NCBI GenBank assembly: GCA_934481325.1
Contig: CAKSPL010000034.1
Coordinates: 1-9,562 of the forward strand
DNA: 9,562 nt
Source: an uncultured Eubacteriales bacterium
GTDB taxonomy: Bacteria; Bacillota; Clostridia; Oscillospirales; CAG-272
Direction of reading: 5' to 3'
The position numbers and the translations under genes are program-made. A model generated the notes under the pieces. It was not told where the DNA came from. It did no database searches and worked only from the letters and a program-made list of their open reading frames with translations. This document shows positions 1 to 5,931 of this stretch, one piece after another; the stretch's first letter is position 1, and the number at the start of each line of letters is the position of its first letter.

Positions 1-3
1 TGC

Positions 4-49
4 AAAGAGGCTTTTTCCTGTCGGAATAAAGCGGTTTGCGCCTCTTTTT
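4..49 (+). terminator. Terminator-like hairpin of an upstream gene
   Basis: AAAGAGGC at 4-11 is perfectly complementary to GCCTCTTT at 40-47, and a T run covers 45-49. The loop is long (28 bases), so the hairpin is weaker than a classical intrinsic terminator. No gene end is visible before it, so it would close a gene lying left of the window. Seen: the complementarity and T run. Inferred: terminator function. Confidence 0.4.
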
Positions 50-59
50 GCCGAAGCTA

Positions 60-86
60 TTGACAGCACGGAAAAAATGGTAAACT
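60..86 (+). promoter_or_regulatory. Candidate sigma-A promoter with extended -10
   Basis: A consensus -35 box TTGACA lies at 60-65. An extended -10 (TGG then TAAACT) lies at 78-86, 15 bases downstream of the -35. The spacing is short, but the TGn extension can compensate. It would transcribe the short frame starting at 123, which has its own ribosome binding site. Confidence 0.4.
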
Positions 87-122
87 TAATAAAAAGATTT
101 CAGAAGCAAAAGGGGATAAAAA

Positions 123-173
123 ATGAAAAGAAGCCTTAAGACAGCGATTTCACTGTTCCTTTTCTTAGGATAA
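123..173 (+). pseudogene. 16-codon hydrophobic micro-ORF, possible remnant of a secreted-protein gene
   Basis: An ATG at 123, preceded by AGGGG at a normal distance, opens a frame encoding MKRSLKTAISLFLFLG and then TAA. The peptide has the shape of the start of a signal peptide: basic N-terminus followed by a hydrophobic stretch of about nine residues. It ends before any cleavage site. Promoter, ribosome binding site and start are all present, so this looks like the surviving 5' end of a gene for an exported protein whose body was lost. A genuine very small membrane peptide or a leader peptide is the alternative. I found no obvious continuation in the other two frames. Confidence 0.3.
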
Positions 174-267
174 ATGTTCTCTCTTTTTTGATGCCGTTTC
201 GAGGGGTGATTTCCCGTTTGCAGTGAGAAAAATTATAATAAAAACAGGAAATCGAAAGGAGTTTTCA

Positions 268-321
268 ATGAAATATCAAGATTGGTTAGATGTATGCGAA
301 TCACAGTTCGGGGTGTTATAA
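268..321 (+). pseudogene. 17-codon micro-ORF with strong ribosome binding site, probable gene remnant
   Basis: AAAGGAG sits just upstream of the ATG at 268. The frame encodes MKYQDWLDVCESQFGVL and then two consecutive stops (TAATAA). Beyond the stops the same frame stays open until 393. The N-terminus, with an M-K-Y-x-D-W-L pattern, faintly recalls the start of phage-type tyrosine integrases, but 17 residues are too few to assign a family. A TATAAT-like hexamer at 234-239 has only a poor -35 at proper spacing. I read this as the 5' stub of a broken gene, with low certainty. Confidence 0.3.
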
Positions 322-365
322 TAATGCATACAATTTCTTCGCGGTTTGCGGAACTCACCTATCTA

Positions 366-394
366 TTTACAAATTTATGAATATGATGTATAAT
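366..394 (+). promoter_or_regulatory. Strong sigma-A type promoter
   Basis: TTTACA at 366-371 and a perfect TATAAT at 389-394 are separated by exactly 17 bases, with A/T-rich flanks. This is the best promoter in the left part of the window. Transcription would start near 400, giving a leader of about 250 bases before the 648 gene, which is the only plausible coding target downstream. Confidence 0.65.
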
Positions 395-404
395 GTTCTT
401 GATT

Positions 405-619
405 GACAGTAACGAATTTTGAACAGACCGCTTCTTAAGGGATTCAATCAAGTGCTTTTTTGCTCATTCCTGCTTCAACAAGCGCACTTCTTGCAAAATT
501 TGTTACAGCCGCGGCGCGATTTTTCTGTAACCGATGAATCGGCTTTGTGTCCTGCTACCATCGGGGGTCGGAACGAATGCCGCTTCGTATTTGTTTACAA
601 AATTCGCTGTCGTAACAGC
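405..619. repeat. Cluster of recurring and inverted GTAAC/AATTTTG motifs in a long leader
   Basis: CAGTAACGAATTTTG at 407-421 recurs in inverted orientation at 494-508 (reverse complement CTGTAACAAATTTTG, 13 of 15 matches). CGAATTTTG at 413-421 is also inverted exactly at 598-606. GTTACAG at 502-508 pairs perfectly with CTGTAAC at 525-531. GCTGT at 606-610 pairs with ACAGC at 615-619 across a four-base loop, just before the ribosome binding site of the next gene. The pieces could form a structured 5' leader, a set of operator sites, or a decayed small inverted-repeat element. The sequence matches are seen directly; function is inferred. Confidence 0.4.
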
Positions 620-634
620 AAGGAGCGGAAAACA

Positions 635-642
635 GAAAGGAG
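635..642 (+). promoter_or_regulatory. Ribosome binding site fixing the start at 648
   Basis: GAAAGGAG ends five bases before the ATG at 648. The earlier in-frame ATG at 534 has no such site, so 648 is taken as the start. Confidence 0.7.
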
Positions 643-647
643 ATTTT

Positions 648-908
648 ATGAGAGAAACTACGATTCACGGAGTGGATGATGATTTCAAATATAGCTTTGG
701 TTGCGATGTGGGAATTTTATGCGCTGCCATAGATACCGCGCGGAGGGTCGGATATGCCGACGAAGAATGCGATGTTCTCACCCATATATGTATCATAGAT
801 GGCAAAACCCTGATTTCTTTCATTTGCACCAATGCCCCGGAGCATCAGAAAATCATTGAAAAAATCAAAGAGGAAAACAGATATAAGCTGATTGCGTGGG
901 ATTGGTAA
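648..908 (+). CDS. Hypothetical protein, 86 residues
   Basis: A small protein that I do not recognise. It is soluble by appearance, with no signal peptide or membrane helix. The N-terminal part is acidic (GVDDDF at 8-13, ADEECD at 37-42), the middle hydrophobic (THICIIDGKTLISFIC, about 45-60), and a charged, probably helical stretch EHQKIIEKIKEEN (65-77) precedes a Trp-rich end (AWDW). Five cysteines (19, 24, 41, 47, 60) are noticeable for 86 residues but show no recognisable zinc-binding pattern. An alternating hydrophobic pattern suggests a small alpha/beta fold. It is preceded by a strong ribosome binding site, a long leader and a good promoter (366-394), and a GC-rich hairpin follows at about 1024-1070, so it is probably transcribed alone. 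Base composition is closer to the A+T-rich left flank than to the genes on the right. Confidence 0.6.
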   Translation: MRETTIHGVDDDFKYSFGCDVGILCAAIDTARRVGYADEECDVLTHICIIDGKTLISFICTNAPEHQKIIEKIKEENRYKLIAWDW

Positions 909-1023
909 ATTTGTTGCCATTATGGTAATGCAATAGCCGTACCAACATCTTTTGAACAGCATATCAGGCGAATTTGCACGAAGTGAGATATATGCGGAAT
1001 AAATTTTGACACACCGGGTTCTG

Positions 1024-1070
1024 CGCCGTAAAAGCACGCCGGGCAACCGAGGGGGCGTGCGGCGGTTTTT
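1024..1070 (+). terminator. GC-rich hairpin with T run, probable terminator of the 648-908 gene
   Basis: GCACGCC at 1034-1040 pairs with GGCGTGC at 1054-1060 around a 13-base loop. CGCC at 1024-1027 can extend the stem by pairing with GGCG at 1061-1064 after a six-base bulge. Five T residues follow at 1066-1070. It lies about 120 bases past the stop at 908. Confidence 0.5.
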
Positions 1071-1156
1071 GCCTGAAAATATCCGGGATGCAACCTGCAC
1101 AGCAACCTATGGTTGACACATTTCCAGCCCGGCTTGGTGGCACGCAACCGCCGGAA

Positions 1157-1174
1157 ATGGTAGAATGACACCAT
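1157..1174 (+). promoter_or_regulatory. Extended -10 promoter with overlapping small inverted repeat
   Basis: TGG followed by TAGAAT at 1158-1166 forms an extended -10 element, about 30 bases before the start of the XRE-type gene. No good -35 lies at the normal distance; the TTGACA at 1113-1118 is too far upstream. ATGGT at 1157-1161 and ACCAT at 1170-1174 form an inverted repeat that overlaps the -10, a typical position for an operator used by the regulator it precedes. The arms are only five bases, so autoregulation is a suggestion. Confidence 0.4.
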
Positions 1175-1196
1175 CAGGTTACAGGAGGAACAGAGG

Positions 1197-2195
1197 ATGA
1201 CGTTAGCAGACAAAATTACGGAAGAAAGAAAAAAGCTCGGGCTGTCGCAGGAGGAGCTTGCCGAAAAGCTCCTTGTGTCGCGCCAGGCGGTTTCCAAATG
1301 GGAAAGCGCGCAGTCCACGCCCGATTTGCAGAAAATTATTGCGATGTCGGAATTGTTTTCGGTCAGCACGGATTACCTGCTCAAGGAGGATGCGGTGTCG
1401 GAGGTGGGGACTGCCGACAGAACCGCCCCCGGGCAAGCGGCGCGTTTTGTATCAATGGAAGAAGCACACGCATTTTTGAGAACGGTAAAGGAGCAAAGCG
1501 GGATTGTTGCGTTTGGAGTGTTGCTTTGCATCCTTTGTCCGGTTTTGCTGATTTTTCTCAGCGGGCTTGCCGGGGCGAATATCGGCGGTATTACCGAGGC
1601 GGTTGCCCTTGCGGTCGGGTTGGCGGTCATCTTTGTTTTGATTGCCGTTGCGGTTTTCCTTTTCATCGGATACGGCAGTAAGACCGAGCGGTTTGACTAT
1701 CTGCAAAAAGAAGCCTTTGAAACGGCTTTTGGCGTGCGCGAAATGGTCAAAGAAAAAAAGAACGCCTTTGCGCCGACGTACACGAGGTATTTGTCCCTCG
1801 GGGTGGTGCTTTGCGTGTTATCGCCGCTTCCGCTGATCATCGCCGCTTCCCTGAACGAAGCGGACGTGATTGTGGTGTCTATGACGGCATTGCTTCTTTG
1901 CATCGTTGCCGTCGGCGTTTGGCTGATTGTGCGGGTTGCGATGATTCAGTCGGGCTATGAAATCCTTTTGCAGGAGGGCGACTATCGGAAAGCCGAAAAG
2001 AAAAACCGCAACGCTTGCGGCGTGGCAAGCGGCGGGTACTGGTGTGTGGTAACGGCAGGCTATCTGGTGTGGAGCTTTCTGAAAAACGCTTGGGGGGACA
2101 CCTGGATTGTATGGCCCGTTGCGGGCGTATTGTTTGCGCCGTTTATGATGATCGTTCGGCTGATTTGCGCGGGAAAGGAACGAAATTCCCGCTGA
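1197..2195 (+). CDS. XRE-family helix-turn-helix regulator with C-terminal membrane domain
   Basis: 332 residues. Residues 7-60 form a classical XRE/Cro-C1 type helix-turn-helix: ERKKLGLSQEELAEKL, then VSRQAVSKWESAQSTPDL with the recognition helix around VSRQAVSKWE. A linker follows (65-100). The rest carries about six hydrophobic helices (roughly 103-124, 135-158, 200-220, 224-247, 280-297, 303-325), with charged loops at 161-195 and 250-272. Such XRE-plus-membrane proteins are common in Clostridia and are thought to sense something at the membrane while binding DNA; the signal is unknown here. The start is supported by AGGAGG eight bases before the ATG. A strong hairpin terminator follows closely, so it appears monocistronic. 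It converges on the MATE gene, which could be a target, but no shared operator is visible. Confidence 0.88.
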   Translation: MTLADKITEERKKLGLSQEELAEKLLVSRQAVSKWESAQSTPDLQKIIAMSELFSVSTDYLLKEDAVSEVGTADRTAPGQAARFVSMEEAHAFLRTVKEQSGIVAFGVLLCILCPVLLIFLSGLAGANIGGITEAVALAVGLAVIFVLIAVAVFLFIGYGSKTERFDYLQKEAFETAFGVREMVKEKKNAFAPTYTRYLSLGVVLCVLSPLPLIIAASLNEADVIVVSMTALLLCIVAVGVWLIVRVAMIQSGYEILLQEGDYRKAEKKNRNACGVASGGYWCVVTAGYLVWSFLKNAWGDTWIVWPVAGVLFAPFMMIVRLICAGKERNSR

Positions 2196-2231
2196 ACCGC
2201 AGACCGCCAAAGCGGGCGGCGCGCCTGTTTC

Positions 2232-2264
2232 AAAAAAGCACCTGCAATGGCAGGTGCTTTTTTT
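2232..2264 (+). terminator. Strong intrinsic terminator, bidirectional-looking
   Basis: A 14-bp perfect stem (2232-2245 with 2250-2263) and an AATG loop, made of GCACCTGC/GCAGGTGC flanked by A6 and T7. It ends the XRE-type gene on the plus strand, and the A run on the left would also serve minus-strand transcription. Confidence 0.9.
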
Positions 2265-2334
2265 GCGGATTGCCCGCAAGGCACCGCCCGGCGGCTTTCC
2301 GCGCGGGCGCACATTTCTCGGTTTTCAAACGCAA

Positions 2335-2366
2335 AAAAGACCGCAGAGGAAACTCTGCGGTCTTTT
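2335..2366 (-). terminator. Intrinsic terminator of the YitT-MATE transcript, bidirectional-looking
   Basis: GACCGCAGAG at 2339-2348 pairs with CTCTGCGGTC at 2353-2362 around a GAAA tetraloop (plus-strand sense). A/T extensions make 14 bp in total. Read on the minus strand it ends in a run of six T, correct for stopping transcription from the MATE gene after a trailer of about 190 bases. T4 on the other side allows plus-strand use as well. Confidence 0.85.
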
Positions 2367-2494
2367 ACTGTTTGGCGCAGACGTGCGCGGATGGGCGGCG
2401 GGGGTGCGCCGAGTAGATCTGCCGCCGGGCAGGTCGCGCCGGGTGGGGGCGTTCGGGGAATGCCGCCGGGTGGGTTGCATCGGTCGGTTTACCC

Positions 2495-2566
2495 CGGTCA
2501 GTGCGCCGCCGGTCAATGATTCGGTCAGTGTGCCGCCGGTCAATGATTCGGTCAGTGCGCCGCCGG
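2495..2566. repeat. 27-bp tandem repeat, about 2.7 copies, spanning the MATE stop codon
   Basis: Copies lie at 2495-2521, 2522-2548 (one mismatch, at 2531) and 2549-2566 (partial). The hexamer CGGTCA recurs at 2495, 2510, 2522, 2537 and 2549, alternating 15 and 12 bases apart. The MATE stop codon (2552-2554 on the minus strand) lies in the third copy. Because 27 is a multiple of three, each downstream copy re-encodes the same tail (P-A-A-H-stop) in frame. A weaker echo of the 27-base period is visible upstream: CGCCGGGTGGG occurs at both 2437 and 2464. Confidence 0.85.
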
Positions 2567-3946
2567 CAGGCGTTCGGTTTTTGCGGCGCGGCTCCTCCAG
2601 AAAAGAAAGAACAGCACCCCGCAGAGTGCGGAAAAACAGTCGGTAATCGGTTGGCAGGCAACAATGCCGTACATCGGATAAACCGCGTTGAGCAGAAACA
2701 TCAGCGGGATATCAATTAGCCCTTTGCGGATCATCGAAAGCAAAAACGCGCGCAATTTCGCCCCCGCCGCCTGGAAAAACGACACCAGCATATAGGTCAC
2801 GGCGGCAAAGGGAACCGCCATACAGTGCAAGCGCAAAAATCCCGTGCCGAAGGCGCACACGTCCGCATTGCCGCCGGCAAACACGCCTACCAGCCATGGG
2901 GCGGTCAGCTCCACCACCGCCAGCACGGCAAGCCTCACGCCCACGCAATAGCACATTGCCACGGCGAGCGACTTCTGCATTTTCTCGCGATTCCGCGCGC
3001 CCCGATGGTAGGCAATCAGCGGTGCCGCCCCCTGCGAAATGCCGGTAATCAGTCCAAAGGGAATGGCGTCTATTTTTTTGGTGATGCCGATGGCTGCCTC
3101 CGCCTCCGCCCCGTAGCCGATCATCAGGGAATTGAGCGCAAGGTTGGAGACGGCGGAAAGCATTGTCTGGAGGGCGGAGGGAAGCCCCGTAAACAGGACG
3201 TCCGCTCCCGTCTGCCTTGCCGCGCGCCAAAGGCGCGGGGCAAAGGAAAGCACGCTTTCCCGGCGGTTTCGGATGCACAGCACCGCGAAATAAAGGGAGG
3301 TGGCAAGGTTAGAAAGAAAGGTGGCGATTGCCGCCCCGCGGATTCCCCATCCCAGCCCGAACGGGAGAACGAAAAAGGGATCCAGCACCATATTCAGAAC
3401 CCCGCCGAGCGAGAGCCCCAATCCCGCGTGAAAGGATCGCCCCTCCCCGCGCAGCATTCCCGCCACAATCATATTGAGCACCGCGGGCAATCCCCCCAAC
3501 ACCACTACCCAAAAAAGATAGGTGCCGGCGGGGTCGTTCAGCTCTTTGGTGGAGCCGAGCAGGCGGAGAAACGGCTCCCGGAAAAGGAACACCGCAAGGG
3601 AGAGCAAACAGACAACAAGCCCCCCGCACCAAAAGGCAAAACGGGAGGCATTGCGGGCGCGCCCGGAGTCTTTGGCACCGAGTGCTTTGGAAATACAGTT
3701 TCCGGCACCGATTCCGAACAGGTTGCCGAGCGCGGTCAGTGCCAGCTGTGTGGGAAATACGATGGAAAGTGCCGCCAATTGGGTGTGATCCCCGGTTTTG
3801 CCCACAAAAAAGGTGTCGGCTAAGTTGTAAACCGTGGTAATCAGCTGGCTGACCACCGTGGGCAGAGCCAGCCGCCATACGGCGGAGCCGATGCGGTCGC
3901 TTTCAAAAAGCTCGGTTTTTCCGGGTTGGTTGAAGGTGTGTGACAT
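2552..3946 (-). CDS. MATE family multidrug/toxin efflux transporter
   Basis: 464 residues, the usual length of the family, with about twelve hydrophobic helices. It belongs to the MATE (multi-antimicrobial extrusion) exporters, inner-membrane antiporters that expel cationic drugs or metabolites using Na+ or H+. Typical signatures are seen: LALPTVVSQLITTVYNLAD followed by TFFVGKTGD near residues 27-53; LRGEGRSFHAGLG and LNMVLDPFF at 165-192; and an equivalent second-half start GLPSALQTMLSAVSNLALN at 254-272 with EAAIGITKKID after it. The substrate cannot be inferred. Its ATG overlaps the TAA of the upstream YitT gene by one base (TAATG), and no strong ribosome binding site is apparent, so translation is probably coupled. 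The C-terminus (ERLPAAH) lies in a 27-bp tandem repeat, so its last residues may vary among strains. Confidence 0.93.
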   Translation of the reverse strand: MSHTFNQPGKTELFESDRIGSAVWRLALPTVVSQLITTVYNLADTFFVGKTGDHTQLAALSIVFPTQLALTALGNLFGIGAGNCISKALGAKDSGRARNASRFAFWCGGLVVCLLSLAVFLFREPFLRLLGSTKELNDPAGTYLFWVVVLGGLPAVLNMIVAGMLRGEGRSFHAGLGLSLGGVLNMVLDPFFVLPFGLGWGIRGAAIATFLSNLATSLYFAVLCIRNRRESVLSFAPRLWRAARQTGADVLFTGLPSALQTMLSAVSNLALNSLMIGYGAEAEAAIGITKKIDAIPFGLITGISQGAAPLIAYHRGARNREKMQKSLAVAMCYCVGVRLAVLAVVELTAPWLVGVFAGGNADVCAFGTGFLRLHCMAVPFAAVTYMLVSFFQAAGAKLRAFLLSMIRKGLIDIPLMFLLNAVYPMYGIVACQPITDCFSALCGVLFFLFWRSRAAKTERLPAAH

Positions 3947-4869
3947 TACGGTAAACGCTGCCTTGTCTGCGAAAAGTTGCCGATGGTTTCGTCCACGGTT
4001 TCCACAAAGGCAAAGGTGTCGGGATATTTTTTGAGGATGTTTTCAAAATCCACCAGCTGGTGCTTGTTGACGATACAAATCATCACGTCGCGCTCCTGGT
4101 GTGTGTAACAGCCGTAGCCCACAATGCGGGTAGCGGAGTGGTGCAGGTGTTCGAGAATGTCCCGCTCCACTTCCTCGGCGTGGTTGGTGATGATGATGAA
4201 TTTGCGTGCCTGCTTGTGCCCGCGCAGAATCAGACTGCCCGTAAAGCTGGAAATAAAGGAATACAGGAGACACAGGCACACGGGTTTGAGGTTGTAGATC
4301 ATCTCCCCGGTTACGGGGTCGGGTGTGGCGTATACGAAATAGCTGGTTGTTGCCACAACCACGTTGATGGCAAAGGTGACCCAGAAAAAGCTGAGCATCG
4401 GGCGCGCCTGGGAAACGTACCGGGAAACGACATCCGTGCCGCCTGTGGAGCCGTTCATCCGGAAAGTGGTGCCGTAGCAGAAGCCGCTGATTAACCCCGC
4501 AATCAGCACGGGATAAATGGTGTCCACCCCGCCGGCGTTGTATTGGAACTGTTCCAGCCCCAGCTTTTCAAACAGGAGATAGGAACCGGAATATGCCACG
4601 CAGAAGAGCATCGTTTTGCAGGCAAAATTGCGGTTGATGGCGAAAAACGCAAACACGCAAAGCGGCAGGTTGATGAGAAAGTACATATACGCAACGCTGA
4701 AGCCCGCTTTGTACTGAATCATAATGGCGATGCCACTGAGTCCGGAGGGAGCAAAGCTGTTCGGCACCACAAACAAAACATAGCTCAGCGCAAACAGAAT
4801 GCCGAGCATAAAAATATAGATGTACGGCAACCCGGCTTTGCCGAGTGACAAAAGCTTTTTTTTGCCCAT
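3946..4869 (-). CDS. YitT family membrane protein (DUF161 + DUF2179)
   Basis: 307 residues from the ATG at 4869, chosen because GAAAGGA lies seven bases upstream and the promoter at 4928-4956 rules out the longer frame starting at 5124. Residues 13-215 form the membrane part: helices near 15-35, 57-78, 85-100, 118-135, 158-180 and 195-215, with the family hallmark RMNGSTGGTDVVSRYV at 137-152. Residues 220-297 form the soluble DUF2179 domain (KFIIITNHAEEVERDIL, VGYGCYTHQERDVMICIV, FAFVETVDETIGNF). The usual R-G-V-T of that domain reads H-S-A-T here. YitT proteins are widespread in Firmicutes and their substrate is not firmly established; transport or membrane sensing are the usual suggestions. 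It is the first gene of a two-gene unit with the MATE exporter, which favours a transport-related role. Confidence 0.92.
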   Translation of the reverse strand: MGKKKLLSLGKAGLPYIYIFMLGILFALSYVLFVVPNSFAPSGLSGIAIMIQYKAGFSVAYMYFLINLPLCVFAFFAINRNFACKTMLFCVAYSGSYLLFEKLGLEQFQYNAGGVDTIYPVLIAGLISGFCYGTTFRMNGSTGGTDVVSRYVSQARPMLSFFWVTFAINVVVATTSYFVYATPDPVTGEMIYNLKPVCLCLLYSFISSFTGSLILRGHKQARKFIIITNHAEEVERDILEHLHHSATRIVGYGCYTHQERDVMICIVNKHQLVDFENILKKYPDTFAFVETVDETIGNFSQTRQRLP

Positions 4870-4875
4870 AGGGTA

Positions 4876-4882
4876 TCCTTTC
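4876..4882 (-). promoter_or_regulatory. Ribosome binding site fixing the YitT start at 4869
   Basis: On the minus strand GAAAGGA is followed by six bases and then ATG. This decides against the longer open frame reaching 5124. Confidence 0.8.
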
Positions 4883-4927
4883 GAGAGCGGCAGTGCCGCG
4901 GCTTGGCGGGGGGAACCCGCATCAGCC

Positions 4928-4956
4928 ATTATATCACGCGAAATTCGACAAGTCAA
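4928..4956 (-). promoter_or_regulatory. Near-consensus sigma-A promoter of the YitT-MATE operon
   Basis: On the minus strand the -35 is TTGACT (4951-4956) and the -10 is a perfect TATAAT (4928-4933), with exactly 17 bases between them and a TGA extension just before the -10. Transcription would start near 4921, leaving a leader of about 50 bases that contains a small GCGGC-ACT-GCCGC hairpin. A strong, probably constitutive promoter. Confidence 0.85.
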
Positions 4957-5224
4957 CAGGGTTGTGAAATTTCCTTGATTTTTTGCAAAGGTTTTTTGCG
5001 GGGGCTTTTTCGGGGAATTTTTCGGGGGGTCAAGGAAACGCGCAAGCCTTCCGGCGGGATTTTTACGGGAAATTTCCGCGGGGGATTTCTCCGGGGACGG
5101 CGCGTGGTTTTGCGCGGGCGGCACGGGCGCAAATTTTGCGTGCGAGGTGCCGGGTTTTGCCGGATTCCGCGCGGGGCGCGGGAGTTGTGCGGCGGCGGGT
5201 CGCCCGCCGGGCGGCTTTTACCCG
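4957..5224. other. Non-coding stretch with alternating T-run / G-run array
   Basis: No gene is supported between the YitT promoter and the metallophosphoesterase stop. Instead, degenerate units of a T run followed by C-G-run follow each other every 12-15 bases. TTTTTCGGGG occurs exactly at 5006-5015 and 5018-5027, TTTTTTGCGGGGG at 4992-5004, TTTTTACGGGA at 5060-5070, then further variants (about 5072, 5085, 5108, 5134, 5154). A 13-base palindrome CGCAAATTTTGCG lies at 5128-5140. No convincing intrinsic terminator for the upstream phosphatase operon was found; the GC hairpin near 5206-5218 lacks a T run on the minus strand. Confidence 0.6.
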
Positions 5225-5902
5225 CTAAACGCGCTCCGTGTCAAACCACAGTGCGCGGAATCGCCCGGCGATTTCGCGGTCCTCGTGCCAGTGGCCGAAA
5301 AACCAGCGGCGAAAGCGCACCTCGTGCATCACCCAGTCCAAAAATCCGGTCAATTCCGCGTCGTGGCGGTCGGGGATAAATCCCATCATCCGGATGATTT
5401 CCCGCGGGGCGGTATGGGTGACGATATAGTCCACCTCAAAGCCCGCCTCGGCGAGATTCTGCGTTGCGTTGCGGTATTCGCCGTTTGAGGGCAATTCCTC
5501 CTCCCAATAGGAGCGACCGAGCGTGCGCACGATGCGATCGGTGCTGTAAGCCCCGCCCATCACGAAAAACCGCTTGCCCTCCAGCCGGAAAATCTCTCCG
5601 CGCATCAGGTGCCGCACGTTGCGGCGGATTCGGTGAACCGCCCCTTCGTTCCAGATTTCCTTCGGATAGGAAAACAGGGCGGGAAAGTTTTCGTGATTGC
5701 CGTCACAAAAGCAGATGTCAAAGGGCTTTTGCTCCGCAAGATCCAGAATCGCGTTTTCCTGTGCGTTATCGGCAAACAGATAGCCGAAATCCCCGCACAC
5801 CATCAGCGTGTCCCCCTCCCGGAGAGGCTGACCCTCCGGGGTGGTGAGAAAACGGTCCAGCCGTGCAGGCTCTCCGTGGGTGTCACCGGTGAGATAGATC
5901 AT
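5225..5902 (-). CDS. Calcineurin-like metallophosphoesterase
   Basis: 225 residues with the full motif set of a two-metal phosphoesterase: GDTHG at 6-10 (Asp7, His9), GDFG at 37-40 (Asp38), GNHE at 68-71 (Asn69, His70), THTAP at 162-166 (His163) and GHWH at 203-206 (His204, His206). These residues bind two divalent metals and hydrolyse phosphomonoesters or phosphodiesters. The substrate cannot be told: phosphoproteins, nucleotides and small phosphoesters are all possible. No signal peptide, so cytoplasmic. AAAGGA seven bases upstream supports the ATG at 5902. It starts 29 bases after the histidine phosphatase stop and is the last gene of the operon that begins with the composite AAA protease. 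Confidence 0.92.
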   Translation of the reverse strand: MIYLTGDTHGEPARLDRFLTTPEGQPLREGDTLMVCGDFGYLFADNAQENAILDLAEQKPFDICFCDGNHENFPALFSYPKEIWNEGAVHRIRRNVRHLMRGEIFRLEGKRFFVMGGAYSTDRIVRTLGRSYWEEELPSNGEYRNATQNLAEAGFEVDYIVTHTAPREIIRMMGFIPDRHDAELTGFLDWVMHEVRFRRWFFGHWHEDREIAGRFRALWFDTERV

Positions 5903-5931
5903 ATCGGGGTCCTTTCTTTCCGGTTTCGCGG

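Noticed and set aside
403..408. Second TTGACA as a -35 box
   Set aside because: No -10-like hexamer 16-18 bases downstream.
534..647. Earlier ATG for the 648 gene
   Set aside because: No ribosome binding site, and the extra 38 residues are translated leader containing hairpins. The 648 start has a strong site.
419..679. 86-codon plus-strand frame starting with TTG
   Set aside because: No ribosome binding site, no recognisable protein character, and it runs through the leader and into the real 648 gene in another frame.
1006..1034. TTGACA-17-TAAAAG promoter
   Set aside because: The -10 is poor and lies inside the terminator-like hairpin. No suitable coding target at the right distance compared with the extended -10 at 1158.
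920..1369. 149-codon minus-strand frame across the region before the XRE-type gene
   Set aside because: It overlaps the helix-turn-helix coding region and its promoter, lacks a ribosome binding site, and has no family-like features. Its lower part is open in a non-coding stretch, probably by chance.
2495..2566. Short CRISPR-like array
   Set aside because: The copies are contiguous with no unique spacers, and no cas genes are present. It is a plain tandem repeat.
4870..5124. N-terminal extension of the YitT reading frame by 85 codons
   Set aside because: It is low-complexity Pro/Lys-rich translation of the T/G-run array and crosses a near-perfect promoter. The ATG at 4869 has a proper ribosome binding site and gives the normal family length.
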